Source: Kitasatospora indigofera (GTDB lineage Bacteria; Actinomycetota; Actinomycetes; Streptomycetales; Streptomycetaceae). Taken from it: a stretch of 64,000 nt of DNA. Position numbers and translations under genes: made by a program. The notes beneath the pieces are model-generated. The model saw nothing but the letters and a program-made list of their open reading frames with translations, had not been told where the DNA came from and did not search any database. The stretch lies in contig NZ_BNBO01000036.1 in NCBI RefSeq assembly GCF_014655955.1, forward strand, positions 1 to 64,000, written 5' to 3'. This document shows, piece by piece, positions 14,494-22,862 of this stretch. Each line of letters begins with the position of its first letter. The first letter of the stretch is position 1.

Positions 14494-15804
14494 GTGGACA
14501 GACGGTCCCTTGTCGCAGCGATCGCAGCCGTGGCCCTGGCCGCGACCGGCTGCAGCTCGACGAAGAAGGCGGTGGACTTCGCCTACCCGCCGGCCGACCC
14601 GGACACCGTCGCCGGTGACATCACCGTGCTGACGCAGCGGACCGACCTGGTCGCGGGCGGCGTCCTGGACGGCTACGCGGCGCAGTTCGAACGCGTCCAC
14701 CCGAAGGTCAGGGTCCACTTCGAGGGCATCACCGACTACGAGGGCGAGGTCAGGCGCCGGCTGGGCACGAAGTCGTACGGCGACGTCCTGATGATCCCGG
14801 CCTCCCTCCCGCAGAGCGACTACCCGGCATACTTCGCGCCGCTCGGTCCGGGCGCCGCCGTGGGCTCCCGGTACCGCTTCGCCGACCGGGCCACGGTCGG
14901 GGGCAAGGCGTACGGGATGGCCGAGTCGGGCTCCGCCAACGGCTTCGTCTACAACAGAGCGGTCTGGGCCAGGGCCGGGATCACCGAATGGCCCGCCAGC
15001 CCGGCGGAGTTCCTGGCCGACCTCCAGCGGATCAAGGACCGCACCGGCGCGATCCCGTACTACACGAACTACAAGGACGCCTGGCCGCTGACCGGCTGGT
15101 CGAACAACGTCGGGTCGGTCGGCTGCGATCCGCGGGCCACCGCCGAGCTGAGCGTCAGCGACACCCCGTGGTCGGCGGGCAGCGACCTGAACGTCATCGA
15201 CACCCTGCTCCACGACATCGTCGCGCGCGGGCTCGCCGAGAAGGATCCCACGAGCACCGACTGGGAGAGGTCCAAGACGCTCCTGGCCAAGGGGGACGTC
15301 GCGGCCATGCAGCTCGGGTCCTGGGCGGTCGCGCAGATGCAGGACGCCGCCCACAAGGCCGGCAGCGACCCGGCCGCGATCGGCTTCCTGCCCTTCCCGG
15401 TGCAGAAGGACGGCGTCTTCTGCACCGTCGTGGTCTCCGGCTACCAGCAGGCGATCAGCCTGCACTCGGGGAACAAGGCGGCGGCCCGGGCGTGGATCGA
15501 CTGGTTCACCGACAAGTCGGGCGCCGCCGCCCGGGAGGGCGCCGTCCCCACCCTCGCCGCGGCACCGCTGCCTGCCGTCCTCAAGCCCTTCGCGGACAAG
15601 GGCGTCAAGTTCCTCGACCGCTCCGAGGCCGACACCGCCCAGGTCGACGCCATCGACGGCCTGGCCGGCATCGGCCTCAACCGGCCCGACTACCGGAAGA
15701 AGCTGATCGACATCGCCCGCGGCGCCCAGCCGGGCAGCACGGCCGCGTTCTTCGCCGACCTCGACCGCCGCTGGGGCGAGGCCGCGCTCCGCGCCACCCC
15801 CTGA
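14494..15804 (+). CDS. Sugar ABC transporter substrate-binding lipoprotein without adjacent permeases
   Basis: A 436-residue extracellular lipoprotein. The signal ends in a lipobox AATGC with the lipidated Cys at about residue 20. The body is a family 1 solute-binding protein (GDITVLTQRTD near the N-terminus, ITDYEGEVRRR, YYTNYKDAWPL). It is clearly a paralog of the binding protein at 25899-27215, with which it shares many short motifs. The GTG at 14494 was chosen because GGAAGGAG lies 9 bases before it and the signal starts there; an ATG at 14461 would add an uncharged extension. It is divergent from the beta-mannosidase gene, so it probably binds manno-oligosaccharides and shares the permeases at 23962-25799. 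Confidence 0.88.
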   Translation: MDRRSLVAAIAAVALAATGCSSTKKAVDFAYPPADPDTVAGDITVLTQRTDLVAGGVLDGYAAQFERVHPKVRVHFEGITDYEGEVRRRLGTKSYGDVLMIPASLPQSDYPAYFAPLGPGAAVGSRYRFADRATVGGKAYGMAESGSANGFVYNRAVWARAGITEWPASPAEFLADLQRIKDRTGAIPYYTNYKDAWPLTGWSNNVGSVGCDPRATAELSVSDTPWSAGSDLNVIDTLLHDIVARGLAEKDPTSTDWERSKTLLAKGDVAAMQLGSWAVAQMQDAAHKAGSDPAAIGFLPFPVQKDGVFCTVVVSGYQQAISLHSGNKAAARAWIDWFTDKSGAAAREGAVPTLAAAPLPAVLKPFADKGVKFLDRSEADTAQVDAIDGLAGIGLNRPDYRKKLIDIARGAQPGSTAAFFADLDRRWGEAALRATP

Positions 15805-15822
15805 CGGGCGCTCCTCCCCCGC

Positions 15823-15864
15823 CGCAGCGCCGCTCCCACCCCCGTCGGGTGGGGCGGTGCTGCG
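15823..15864 (+). terminator. Hairpin terminator after the binding-protein gene
   Basis: CGCAGCGCCGCTCCCACCC pairs with GGGTGGGGCGGTGCTGCG with one bulge, 19 bases after the stop. Confidence 0.75.
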
Positions 15865-15976
15865 GTACGCCCGGACGGGACCGGCGACCGGGGAGCGCCT
15901 GCACCCCACGCGCCGGAACGGGACCGGCCGGCCGGTGACGCGGGGTGCGCGTCACGGGCCGGCCGGTGCCTCGCGG

Positions 15977-17656
15977 TCAGTACGTGGTGCAGGTGGTGCC
16001 GTTCAGCGTGAAGCTCTGCGGCACGCCGTTGGTCCCGGCGACGGAGGCCCCGCTGAAGCCGAAGTTGACGGAGGACCCGGCCGCGACGGTGGTGTTGTAG
16101 TCGGCCGGGTTGGTCGCGGTGACCTGCCGCCCGCTCTGGGCGTAACGGGCGTTCCACATCTGGGAGATGCTCTGGCCGCCGGGGAACGAGAAGACCAGCT
16201 GCCAGCCGTTGACTGCGGTGCTGCCGGCGTTCCTGACGGTGACGTCGCCGTTGAAGGACGTCCCCCAGTCGGAGAGCCCGTAGTGGACGGAGCAGGTGCC
16301 CGTGGACGTGGGGGTCGCCGTCGGGGGGACCGTGGCGGTCGGGGACGCCGTGGGCGTCGGGGAGACCGTGGCGGTCGGGGACGCCGTGGCCGTCGGCGAG
16401 GCGGTGGCGGTCGGCGACGTGGTGGCGGTCGGCGACGTGGTGGGGACGACCAGCCCGCTCCTGGCCCGCATCCGGTCGGAGTGGGCGCGGAACACCGAGA
16501 GTTCGGGCGCCCCGGCCAGGACGCCGAACTTCCCGTCGACGTTGTGGTCCTCGTACCACCAGAAGGCGCTGCCGTCACCGCCGGCCGCCTCGAAGTCGGC
16601 GTAGAGGGCCGTCCACCAGGCGGAGCGGTCGACGTTGTGGACGTTGAACTCGCCCATGAAGAAGGGCTTGCCGACCACGTCGTGGGAGTCGCTGATCCAC
16701 TTGCGGACCAGTGCCTTGGTCCGGTCGATCGAGAAGTTCGCCCAGGCCTCGGTCGGGTACGGGTGCGCCGAGGTGTAGTCGAGGTACGGCGACTGCTGGA
16801 CGCGGACGAAGGGGTTGCCCTCGTCGCCGCCGAATCCGTAGGCGGTGCCGTGGCCCTCCAGACCGGCGCCCAGCAGGTGCTTGGAGTCGATGCCCTTGAC
16901 GAAGGCGCCCATCTCGTCGACCCAGGCGCGCAGGGTGGTGCCGTCGACGTTCTCCGTGGCGCTCTGATTCTCGTAGCGGGGCTCGTTCATGAGGTCCCAG
17001 GCGAAGACGGTCGGGTCGTCCTTGTACTTGACGCCGGTGTAGGTGTTGGTGCGGTTCAGGGCGTAGCCGACGTAGTTCTTGTAGGAAGTGAAGCAGCCGG
17101 CGCAGCGGGTCTTGTCGAAGAACGCGGCCCGGCCGGGCTGGCCGCCGGACAGGCCCTCCCACTGCAGGCGGCTGTCGATGCCGCCGTAGGCCTCCCAGTA
17201 GTTCTCGAAGACCGGCACCAGCTTCAGGCCGTGGGCCTTGGCCGAGGCGATGATGTAGTCGAACTCGGCGAACTCGCGCTCGTTGTAGACGCCCTTGCTC
17301 TTCTCGAAGCCGTGCCAGTCGTCGTGGCTGAACATCCACAGCCGGACGACGTCGACCTTGTCCGCCGCCAGGTTGGCGAAGTGGGCGTCGATGCGGGCCT
17401 TGTCCATGTACTCGGCGTCCGTCGCACCGGACCCGGGGCCGTAGGTGAACATGTCGTAGGTGTTGGCGCCGGCGACGTAGTACTCCTTGCCGTCCAGGCA
17501 GAAGTGGATGCCGCAGCGGGTGGCGAAGGCGCTGCCGGCATCGGCGGCGGAGGCCGGCGTCCGGCCCAGGGTGAGGCCGGTCACCGCGAGTGCGGCGGCG
17601 AGCAGGACCGCCGGCGGCCCGAGTCTTCTGGAGCGGGGTTCGATCTTGTGGCGCAC
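15977..17656 (-). CDS. Secreted GH5 (subfamily 7-like) mannanase with C-terminal CBM2
   Basis: A 559-residue secreted enzyme. Residues 1-37 are a signal ending in ASA. The GH5 barrel (about 40-400) opens with FCLDGKEYYVAGANTYDM and has VVRLWMFSHDDW, similar to subfamily 7 mannanases. The acid/base Glu is in WDLMNEPR (near 224) and the nucleophile in FMGEFNVH (near 336). A PTATASPTAT-type linker (about 402-454) leads to a CBM2 (about 456-559) with GWQLVFSFPGGQ and the paired Cys (CSVHY, TTCTTY). The GTG at 17656 has AAGGGA 7 bases upstream. It complements the GH5_8 enzyme with a different binding module. Cellulase activity cannot be excluded, but the context favours mannan. Confidence 0.87.
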   Translation of the reverse strand: MRHKIEPRSRRLGPPAVLLAAALAVTGLTLGRTPASAADAGSAFATRCGIHFCLDGKEYYVAGANTYDMFTYGPGSGATDAEYMDKARIDAHFANLAADKVDVVRLWMFSHDDWHGFEKSKGVYNEREFAEFDYIIASAKAHGLKLVPVFENYWEAYGGIDSRLQWEGLSGGQPGRAAFFDKTRCAGCFTSYKNYVGYALNRTNTYTGVKYKDDPTVFAWDLMNEPRYENQSATENVDGTTLRAWVDEMGAFVKGIDSKHLLGAGLEGHGTAYGFGGDEGNPFVRVQQSPYLDYTSAHPYPTEAWANFSIDRTKALVRKWISDSHDVVGKPFFMGEFNVHNVDRSAWWTALYADFEAAGGDGSAFWWYEDHNVDGKFGVLAGAPELSVFRAHSDRMRARSGLVVPTTSPTATTSPTATASPTATASPTATVSPTPTASPTATVPPTATPTSTGTCSVHYGLSDWGTSFNGDVTVRNAGSTAVNGWQLVFSFPGGQSISQMWNARYAQSGRQVTATNPADYNTTVAAGSSVNFGFSGASVAGTNGVPQSFTLNGTTCTTY

Positions 17657-18016
17657 GCGCGTCCCTTGCGTCCCAGGGTGGGGTGGCGGGTGGCCCCTGA
17701 ACCGCCGGCGTCGCCGGCACCGGGGCCGGGGACGCGCTGCGGTGCTGTTCCGGGCGGTGCCAGGGGGCGGTACGAGCCCTCGGCCGCGAGGGGCGGCGGG
17801 CCGGCGCCGCGCAGCGGCGGCCGGACATGGGGGCTACGGTGCGGACGGAGGTGTTGGGGCGTCCGTCCGCACCGCGTCTGCGGGGCCCGGAGCGAGCCGG
17901 GTGCGGCCGGTGCGGCGGGTGGGTCACGACGGGCCGGTGACCGGCGTCCGCGGGGGGGGTTGGCCCGGGCGGCCGGGAAGTGCGGCCGGCAGTGCCCGCA
18001 GTGACCAGCCAGGCGC
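17657..18016. other. Long predicted leader of the CBM2 mannanase gene
   Basis: No gene seen. If the promoter at 18038-18067 is right, the minus-strand transcript has a leader of about 370 bases. It can form an 11-bp stem (17837-17847 with 17864-17874) around a 16-base loop. The function of this hairpin is unknown. Confidence 0.5.
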
Positions 18017-18086
18017 TTAACCGATTAACTACCGAGAACGGTAGAGGCGGCCGGATGACCCTGTCAACGCCCGATTAACCGTTTCT
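18017..18086. promoter_or_regulatory. Promoter flanked by two operators, mannanase-LacI intergenic region
   Basis: Minus-strand promoter for the CBM2 mannanase: TTGACA (18067-18062), 18 bases, TACCGT (18043-18038). Operator-like TTAACCGTTTCT (18075-18086) is 7 bases upstream of the -35, and the exact site TTAACCGATTAA (18017-18028) lies at about the start of transcription. CTACCG/CGGTAG arms (18029-18044) form a further small dyad. A related half site (CTAAGCGGTT) sits at about 18170-18179, in front of the divergent LacI gene. Confidence 0.6.
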
Positions 18087-18190
18087 TCCCCAGCCTGCAC
18101 AGCGGCCGTAACAGGGTGGCCGGACACCCCGCAGGTCGGCGTAGTAGCTTGAGGGGAGCAACATGCGCCTAAGCGGTTCGGAAGGGTTTT

Positions 18191-19240
18191 GTGGATCAGG
18201 TGTCCCAGCAGAAGAGTCCTGCCGCGCGGCGGCCCACCATCGCCGACATCGCCAAGATCGTCGGCGTGTCGAAGGTATCCGTCTCCAACGCCCTGAACGG
18301 GCAGCCCGGCGTCTCCGACGCGACCCGGGCCAAGGTGGTCGCCGCCGCCGAGGAGCTCGGCTTCGTCCGCAACAGCGCGGCGCGGGCGCTCAGCGGCGCC
18401 AAGGCCGCGGCGGTCGGCCTGGCCCTGTGCCGGCCGGCCCGGATGCTGGGCACCGAGCCCTTCTTCATGGAGCTCATCGGCGGGATCGAGAAGGTGCTCT
18501 CCGACGCCTCCTACTCCCTGGCGCTGCAGGTGGTGCCCGACCACGACCGGGGCCTGGAGGCCTACCGGCGCTGGTGGGGCGAGCGGCACATCGACGGGGC
18601 GATCCTGGTGGACCTGCGCGAGAACGACGCCCGGGTCCCGGCCCTGGAGGAGATGGGCCTGCCGACCGTGGTCATCGGCCACCCCTCGGGAGCCGGCACC
18701 CTGACCCCGGTGTGGTCGGACGACGCCGCGGCGGTCCGCGAGACGATGGAGTACCTGGCGGCCCTGGGCCACCAGCGGGTCGCCCGGGTGGCGGGCCTGA
18801 CCGGCCTGGTGCACACCTCGCTGCGCGACCACGCGTTCGCCGAGGCCTGCGCGGACCTGGGCCTCCAGGCGCAGCCCGTCGTGCACACCGACTACACCGG
18901 CGAGGAGGGCGCGCGGGCGACCCGCCGGCTGCTGCTCTCGGCCGGGCGGCCGACCGCCGTCCTCTACGACAACGACATCATGGCGGTCGCCGGGCTGTCG
19001 GTGGCCCAGGAGATGGGCCTTCAGGTGCCGCGCGACCTCTCGATCGTGGCCTGGGACGACTCCCCGCTCGCCCAGGTGGTGCGGCCGCCGCTGACCGCCC
19101 TGTCCCGTGACATCCACGCCTACGGCGCCAACGCGGCCCGCACCCTGCTCGCCCTGGTCACCGACCGCCGGGCGGCCGGCTACGAGGACCTCGCGCCGCG
19201 GCTGACCCCCCGGGGCAGCACCGCACCGCCCGCGGCCTGA
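18191..19240 (+). CDS. LacI-family regulator (mannan locus, paralog 1)
   Basis: A 349-residue DNA-binding regulator. The helix-turn-helix is at about 15-35 (PTIADIAKIVGVSKVSVSNALNGQPGVS), then a hinge helix and a periplasmic-binding-like sensor domain. It shares unusual blocks with the regulators at 19260 and 22863: a WW pair in YRRWWGERHIDGAILVDL, VWSDDAAA, PTAVLYDNDIMAVAG and WDDS, so the three are recent paralogs. It is divergent from the CBM2 mannanase, with operators between them. The GTG at 18191 is preceded by GAAGGG. It most likely represses mannan genes until an oligosaccharide binds; the ligand is inferred. Confidence 0.9.
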   Translation: MDQVSQQKSPAARRPTIADIAKIVGVSKVSVSNALNGQPGVSDATRAKVVAAAEELGFVRNSAARALSGAKAAAVGLALCRPARMLGTEPFFMELIGGIEKVLSDASYSLALQVVPDHDRGLEAYRRWWGERHIDGAILVDLRENDARVPALEEMGLPTVVIGHPSGAGTLTPVWSDDAAAVRETMEYLAALGHQRVARVAGLTGLVHTSLRDHAFAEACADLGLQAQPVVHTDYTGEEGARATRRLLLSAGRPTAVLYDNDIMAVAGLSVAQEMGLQVPRDLSIVAWDDSPLAQVVRPPLTALSRDIHAYGANAARTLLALVTDRRAAGYEDLAPRLTPRGSTAPPAA

Positions 19241-19259
19241 GGCCTCCCCGCCGACGGGT

Positions 19260-20285
19260 TCAGGGGGCGGGGGCCGGCCCGGTGGTGCCGCGCGGCACCA
19301 GCACCGGCGTGCCGGAGGTCCGGGACGGCGCCGTCCCGTTGTCCAGCAGCTCCAGCAGGCAACGGGCCACCTGCTCGCCGGTGGCGAACGGGTCGTGGCT
19401 GAGGGCCGACAGCGCCGGGCGGGTGATCCGGCACAGGTCGGAGTCGTCCCAGGCGACCAGGGACAGGTCCGCGGGCACGCGCAGGCCCGTCTCGGCGGCC
19501 ACCGCGATACCGGCCACCGCCATCACGTCGTTGTCGTAGAGCACCGCGGTGGGCCGGTCGGCCGAGGCCAGCAGGCTCCGGGTGGCCGCCGCGCCGCCGT
19601 GCGCCGACAGGTCGGTACGGACGGCGCGGGCGCTGTCCAGGCGCAGCTCGGCGGCGGTGTCCTCGAACGCCCGGGCCCGCTGCAGGGTGCGGCCGAGCGT
19701 CTCGGGGCCGGACACGTGGGCGATCCGGCGGTGGCCCAGCATCGCCAGGTAGCGCACCGCCTCGGCCGTCGCGGCCGCGTCGTCGCTCCACACGGCGGGG
19801 AACGGCCCGGCGAGCGCGGGGTGGGCGAGCGCCACCGCCGGCATGCCGAGCCGGCTCAGCGCGGCGACCCGGGGATCGTCGGCCGACACGGCGATCAGCA
19901 CGGTGCCGTTCACCCGGCCGGACTGCCACCACTGCCGGTACAGCGCGATCTCGGCGTCCAGGTCGGGGGCGACGTGCAGCAGCAGGGCGCAGGGCCGGTC
20001 GGCGAGCACGCTCTCGATGCCGCCGATCAGCGCCATGTGGACGGAGTCCAGGCCCACCCCCACCGCCTCCCGGGTGATCGCCATGCCGACGGTGTGCACC
20101 CGCGGGCCGCCGGCCAGCGCCCGGGCCGCGAGGCTCGGCGACCAGCCGAGCTCCCGGGCGGCCTCGGTGATGCGGCGGCGGGTGGCCTCCGACACTCCCG
20201 GCCGGTCGTTCAGGGCGAGCGACACGGCGCCCGCCGAGACACCGGCGCGGGCGGCGACATCACGGATCGTCACCCGGCGTTCCAT
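19260..20285 (-). CDS. LacI-family regulator (mannan locus, paralog 2)
   Basis: A 341-residue regulator that opens with VTIRDVAARAGVSAGAVSLALNDRPGVS, a complete LacI helix-turn-helix. The sensor domain has YRQWWQSGRVNGTVLI, VWSDDAAA, PTAVLYDNDVMAVAG and WDDSDL, all shared with its two paralogs in the locus. Its 3' end is 19 bases from that of paralog 1, so the genes converge. AGAGGA lies upstream of the ATG at 20285. Its recognition helix (SAGAVSLAL) differs from paralog 1 (SKVSVSNAL) but equals paralog 3 except for the last residues, so it may bind a different operator from paralog 1. Confidence 0.9.
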   Translation of the reverse strand: MERRVTIRDVAARAGVSAGAVSLALNDRPGVSEATRRRITEAARELGWSPSLAARALAGGPRVHTVGMAITREAVGVGLDSVHMALIGGIESVLADRPCALLLHVAPDLDAEIALYRQWWQSGRVNGTVLIAVSADDPRVAALSRLGMPAVALAHPALAGPFPAVWSDDAAATAEAVRYLAMLGHRRIAHVSGPETLGRTLQRARAFEDTAAELRLDSARAVRTDLSAHGGAAATRSLLASADRPTAVLYDNDVMAVAGIAVAAETGLRVPADLSLVAWDDSDLCRITRPALSALSHDPFATGEQVARCLLELLDNGTAPSRTSGTPVLVPRGTTGPAPAP

Positions 20286-20352
20286 CGTGATTCCTCTCCG
20301 TCCTGCTGGGCCGCGCGGCCGTCGGTGCGCGGCGCGGGTCCATCCTGTCAGG

Positions 20353-20372
20353 TCGGCGGGGCATTGCCCGCC
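20353..20372 (-). terminator. Short hairpin after the third LacI gene
   Basis: CGGCGGG and CCCGCCG pair around CATTG or a similar short loop, 8 bases beyond the stop of the gene at 20380-21402. Confidence 0.45.
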
Positions 20373-20379
20373 GGGCTCG

Positions 20380-21402
20380 TCAACGGACGGCCGGCGGCGG
20401 GCTCTCGGCGGAGCCGCGGGCGATCAGGCGGGTCGGGATCACGATGCGGCGCGGCGGGGTGCGGTCGCCCGCCAGGCGTTCGAACAGGGTGCTGGCGGCG
20501 GCGGTGCCGAGGGCGGCCGGGTCCTGGGCGACGACGGTGAGGGCGGGGGTCAGCAGGTCGGCGAGTTCGAGGTCGTCGAAGCCGAGCAGGGCCGGCCGCC
20601 CGCCGGTCCGGGGCAGCCGGTGCAGGGCCGCGACGGTGATCCGGTTGTTCGCGGTGAACAGCGCGGTGACGGGCTCGGGGCCGCCGACGAGGCGGGTGAC
20701 CGCCTCCGCCACCCGGGCCCGGTCGGTGGTGCCGCAGGCGATCCACCGCTCGTCCACCGGGAGGCCGGCGGCGGCCATCGCCTCGCGGTAGCCGCGCAGC
20801 CGCTCGGCACTGGTGTGGATCTGCGGCAGGTCGCCGATGAAGCCGATCCTGCGGTGACCGTGCCGGATCAGGTGGCTCACGCCCTCGCGGGCGCCGCCGG
20901 CGTTGTCGCTGAGGATCGCGTCGGCGGCGATCCCGGTGGCCGGGCGGTCGACGAAGACCACGGGGGTGCCGGAGGCGGTCTCGGGGAGGAGGTAGGAGTG
21001 GTCGTCGCCGGCCGGGACGACCACCAGGCCGTCGACCCGGCGGGCGCAGAAGGCCAGGGCGAGTTCGCGCTCGCGCGGCGGGTGCTCGCCGCTGGAGCCG
21101 GTGAACAGCAGGCAGCCCTCCGCCGCGGCCACGTCCTCCACGGCCCGGGACAGGGCGGAGGAGAACGGGTCGGCGATGTCCTCCAGCAGCAGGGCGATGC
21201 TCGCGGTGCGGCCGGTGCGCAGCAGGCGGGCGCTGTCGTTGCGGCGGAAGCCGAGTTCGGCGATGGCGGCGTTGACGCGGGCCGCCATCGCCGGGCTGAC
21301 TCCGCTCTCGCCGTTGACGACCCGGGAGACGGTCTTGAGGCCCACGCCCGCCGCGGCGGCCACGTCGTTCATGGTGGGCCGGCTGCCGTGTCTGCTGGTC
21401 AT
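20380..21402 (-). CDS. LacI-family regulator, distinct from the paralog trio
   Basis: A 340-residue regulator with helix-turn-helix PTMNDVAAAAGVGLKTVSRVVNGESGVS near the N-terminus and a sensor domain (ALLLEDIADPFSSAL, RRVDGLVVVPAGDD, VVFVDRPATGI, GHRRIGFIGD). It lacks the WW and DNDIMAVAG blocks of its neighbours and is therefore another lineage. On the minus strand TAAGCT lies 7 bases before the ATG, so a leaderless mRNA is likely. It is upstream of paralog 2 in the same direction with 94 bases between. It may control mannose rather than oligosaccharide genes, for example through the palindrome at 27450, but that is speculation. Confidence 0.88.
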   Translation of the reverse strand: MTSRHGSRPTMNDVAAAAGVGLKTVSRVVNGESGVSPAMAARVNAAIAELGFRRNDSARLLRTGRTASIALLLEDIADPFSSALSRAVEDVAAAEGCLLFTGSSGEHPPRERELALAFCARRVDGLVVVPAGDDHSYLLPETASGTPVVFVDRPATGIAADAILSDNAGGAREGVSHLIRHGHRRIGFIGDLPQIHTSAERLRGYREAMAAAGLPVDERWIACGTTDRARVAEAVTRLVGGPEPVTALFTANNRITVAALHRLPRTGGRPALLGFDDLELADLLTPALTVVAQDPAALGTAAASTLFERLAGDRTPPRRIVIPTRLIARGSAESPPPAVR

Positions 21403-21529
21403 GGCACGGAGCTTACGGGGTCGGCGCTCCGCCGCGGCCTGCTCCGGCGCCGCGGTGTCCACGGCGCGGGCGGGGCGGCTCCGGGTGGGACGCGGGGTGT
21501 CGGCGCCCGGCCCGGCCCGGCCGTTCCGG

Positions 21530-22759
21530 TCAGTCACCGTCGCCGGGCGGGGGGACGGCGGCGCGGTAGAGGGTCGCGGTGCCCCGCAGTTCGGCGGGCG
21601 CCCCGGTGCCGGGGACGAACACGCTGTCGCCCCGTCCCAGGGCCACCGGCCCGCCCGGGTGCTGGACGAGTTCGGCGGTGCCGTCGACGCAGAAGAGGAT
21701 CTGCGGGCCCCGGCCGTCGACGGTGGCACGGCCGAGCACGTCCAGCCGGGACAGCGCGAACTCGGCGGCCGGCGCCGGGTAGTGCAGTTCGCCGTCGACG
21801 CCCGCCGTGGCCCGGACGAACGCCGGTGCGGACGGCCGGAAGTCGACGATCCCGGTGAGGGCTGCCACGTCGACGTGCTTGGGGGTCAGCCCGCAGCGCA
21901 GCACGTTGTCCGAGTTCGCCATGATCTCCACGCCGGTGCCGCGCAGGTAGGCGTGCGGGACCCGGGCGTCGAGGAAGAGGGCCTGGCCCGGACGCAGCCG
22001 CACGTGGTTGAGCAGCAGCGCGGCGACCAGCCCCGGGTCGCCGGGGTAGTCGCGGGCGGCGGCCGCGAACGCGGCGTGGGCCGGGGCGTCGGGGCCGCCC
22101 TGCCGGGCGGCGTGCTCCAGGGCCGGGGTGAGTTCGGCGGCGGCCCTGACACCCCGCTCGCGGTCGCCGCCCAGTGCCTCGGTGAGGACGGTGCGCAGGG
22201 CGGTCGCGGGCTCGCCGGTGCGCAGCACGTCCAGCCAGGGCGCCAGTGCGGGGGCGTCCAGCGGTGCGAGCAGCCGGGCGGTCGCGGCCGGCTCGCGGAA
22301 TCCGCAGAGGGCGTCGAAGTCGTCCAGGGCGCAGATCAGTTCGGGCTTGTGGTGCGGGTCCTTGTAGATCCGGTGCGGGGCGTCCAGGGGGATGCCGGCC
22401 GCCTCCTCGGCGGCGTACCCCGCCCGGGCCTGCTCGTTGCTGGGGTGGACCTGGACGGACAGGGCCTGCCGGGCGGCGAGGATCTTGAGCAGGAAGGGCA
22501 GCCGGCCGCCGAAGCGGCGTCCGGCACGCTCGCCGAGCTCCCGCCCGGGGTCGCGGGCGATCACCTCGGTCAGCGGCTCGGGGCCGTCGCCGCGGTCCAG
22601 CAGCGAGGGGGCGCCCGGGTGGGCGCCCATCCACAGCTCGGCCTCGGGCAGTCCGGTCGGGGTGCGCCCGGTGAGCTCGGCGATCGCGGTGGTCGAGCCC
22701 CAGGCGTAGGGGCGGATCTCGTTGCTGAGCAGGCCCGCGGTCGGCTGGGGCTCGGTCAT
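21530..22759 (-). CDS. manA: Mannose-6-phosphate isomerase, type I
   Basis: A 409-residue cytoplasmic zinc enzyme that converts mannose-6-phosphate to fructose-6-phosphate, linking mannose to glycolysis. It opens with NEIRPYAWGSTTAIAELTG, has AELWMGAHPGAPS, the zinc ligands in VQVHPSNEQA (near 100-106) and HKPELICAL, and the later pair in PHAYLRGTGVEIMANSDNVLRCGLTPKH. The length is normal for the family. The ATG at 22759 starts directly at the conserved region. A terminator separates it from the LacI gene upstream, so it has its own promoter. Its place inside the locus supports mannan as the substrate of the pathway. Confidence 0.95.
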   Translation of the reverse strand: MTEPQPTAGLLSNEIRPYAWGSTTAIAELTGRTPTGLPEAELWMGAHPGAPSLLDRGDGPEPLTEVIARDPGRELGERAGRRFGGRLPFLLKILAARQALSVQVHPSNEQARAGYAAEEAAGIPLDAPHRIYKDPHHKPELICALDDFDALCGFREPAATARLLAPLDAPALAPWLDVLRTGEPATALRTVLTEALGGDRERGVRAAAELTPALEHAARQGGPDAPAHAAFAAAARDYPGDPGLVAALLLNHVRLRPGQALFLDARVPHAYLRGTGVEIMANSDNVLRCGLTPKHVDVAALTGIVDFRPSAPAFVRATAGVDGELHYPAPAAEFALSRLDVLGRATVDGRGPQILFCVDGTAELVQHPGGPVALGRGDSVFVPGTGAPAELRGTATLYRAAVPPPGDGD

Positions 22760-22800
22760 GTGCTGCTCCGGTGGGAAGGGGCCGGCAAGGGCGGGCCGGC

Positions 22801-22842
22801 CCGTCCCCGGGGCTCCTTACCCTCGGAAGGAGCCGGGGACGG
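22801..22842 (-). terminator. Hairpin terminator between LacI paralog 3 and manA
   Basis: CCGTCCCCGG...GGCTCCTT pairs with AAGGAGCCGGGGACGG around an 8-base loop, with a two-base bulge. Confidence 0.75.
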
Positions 22843-22862
22843 ACCGGGGTCGGGGGCCGCGG

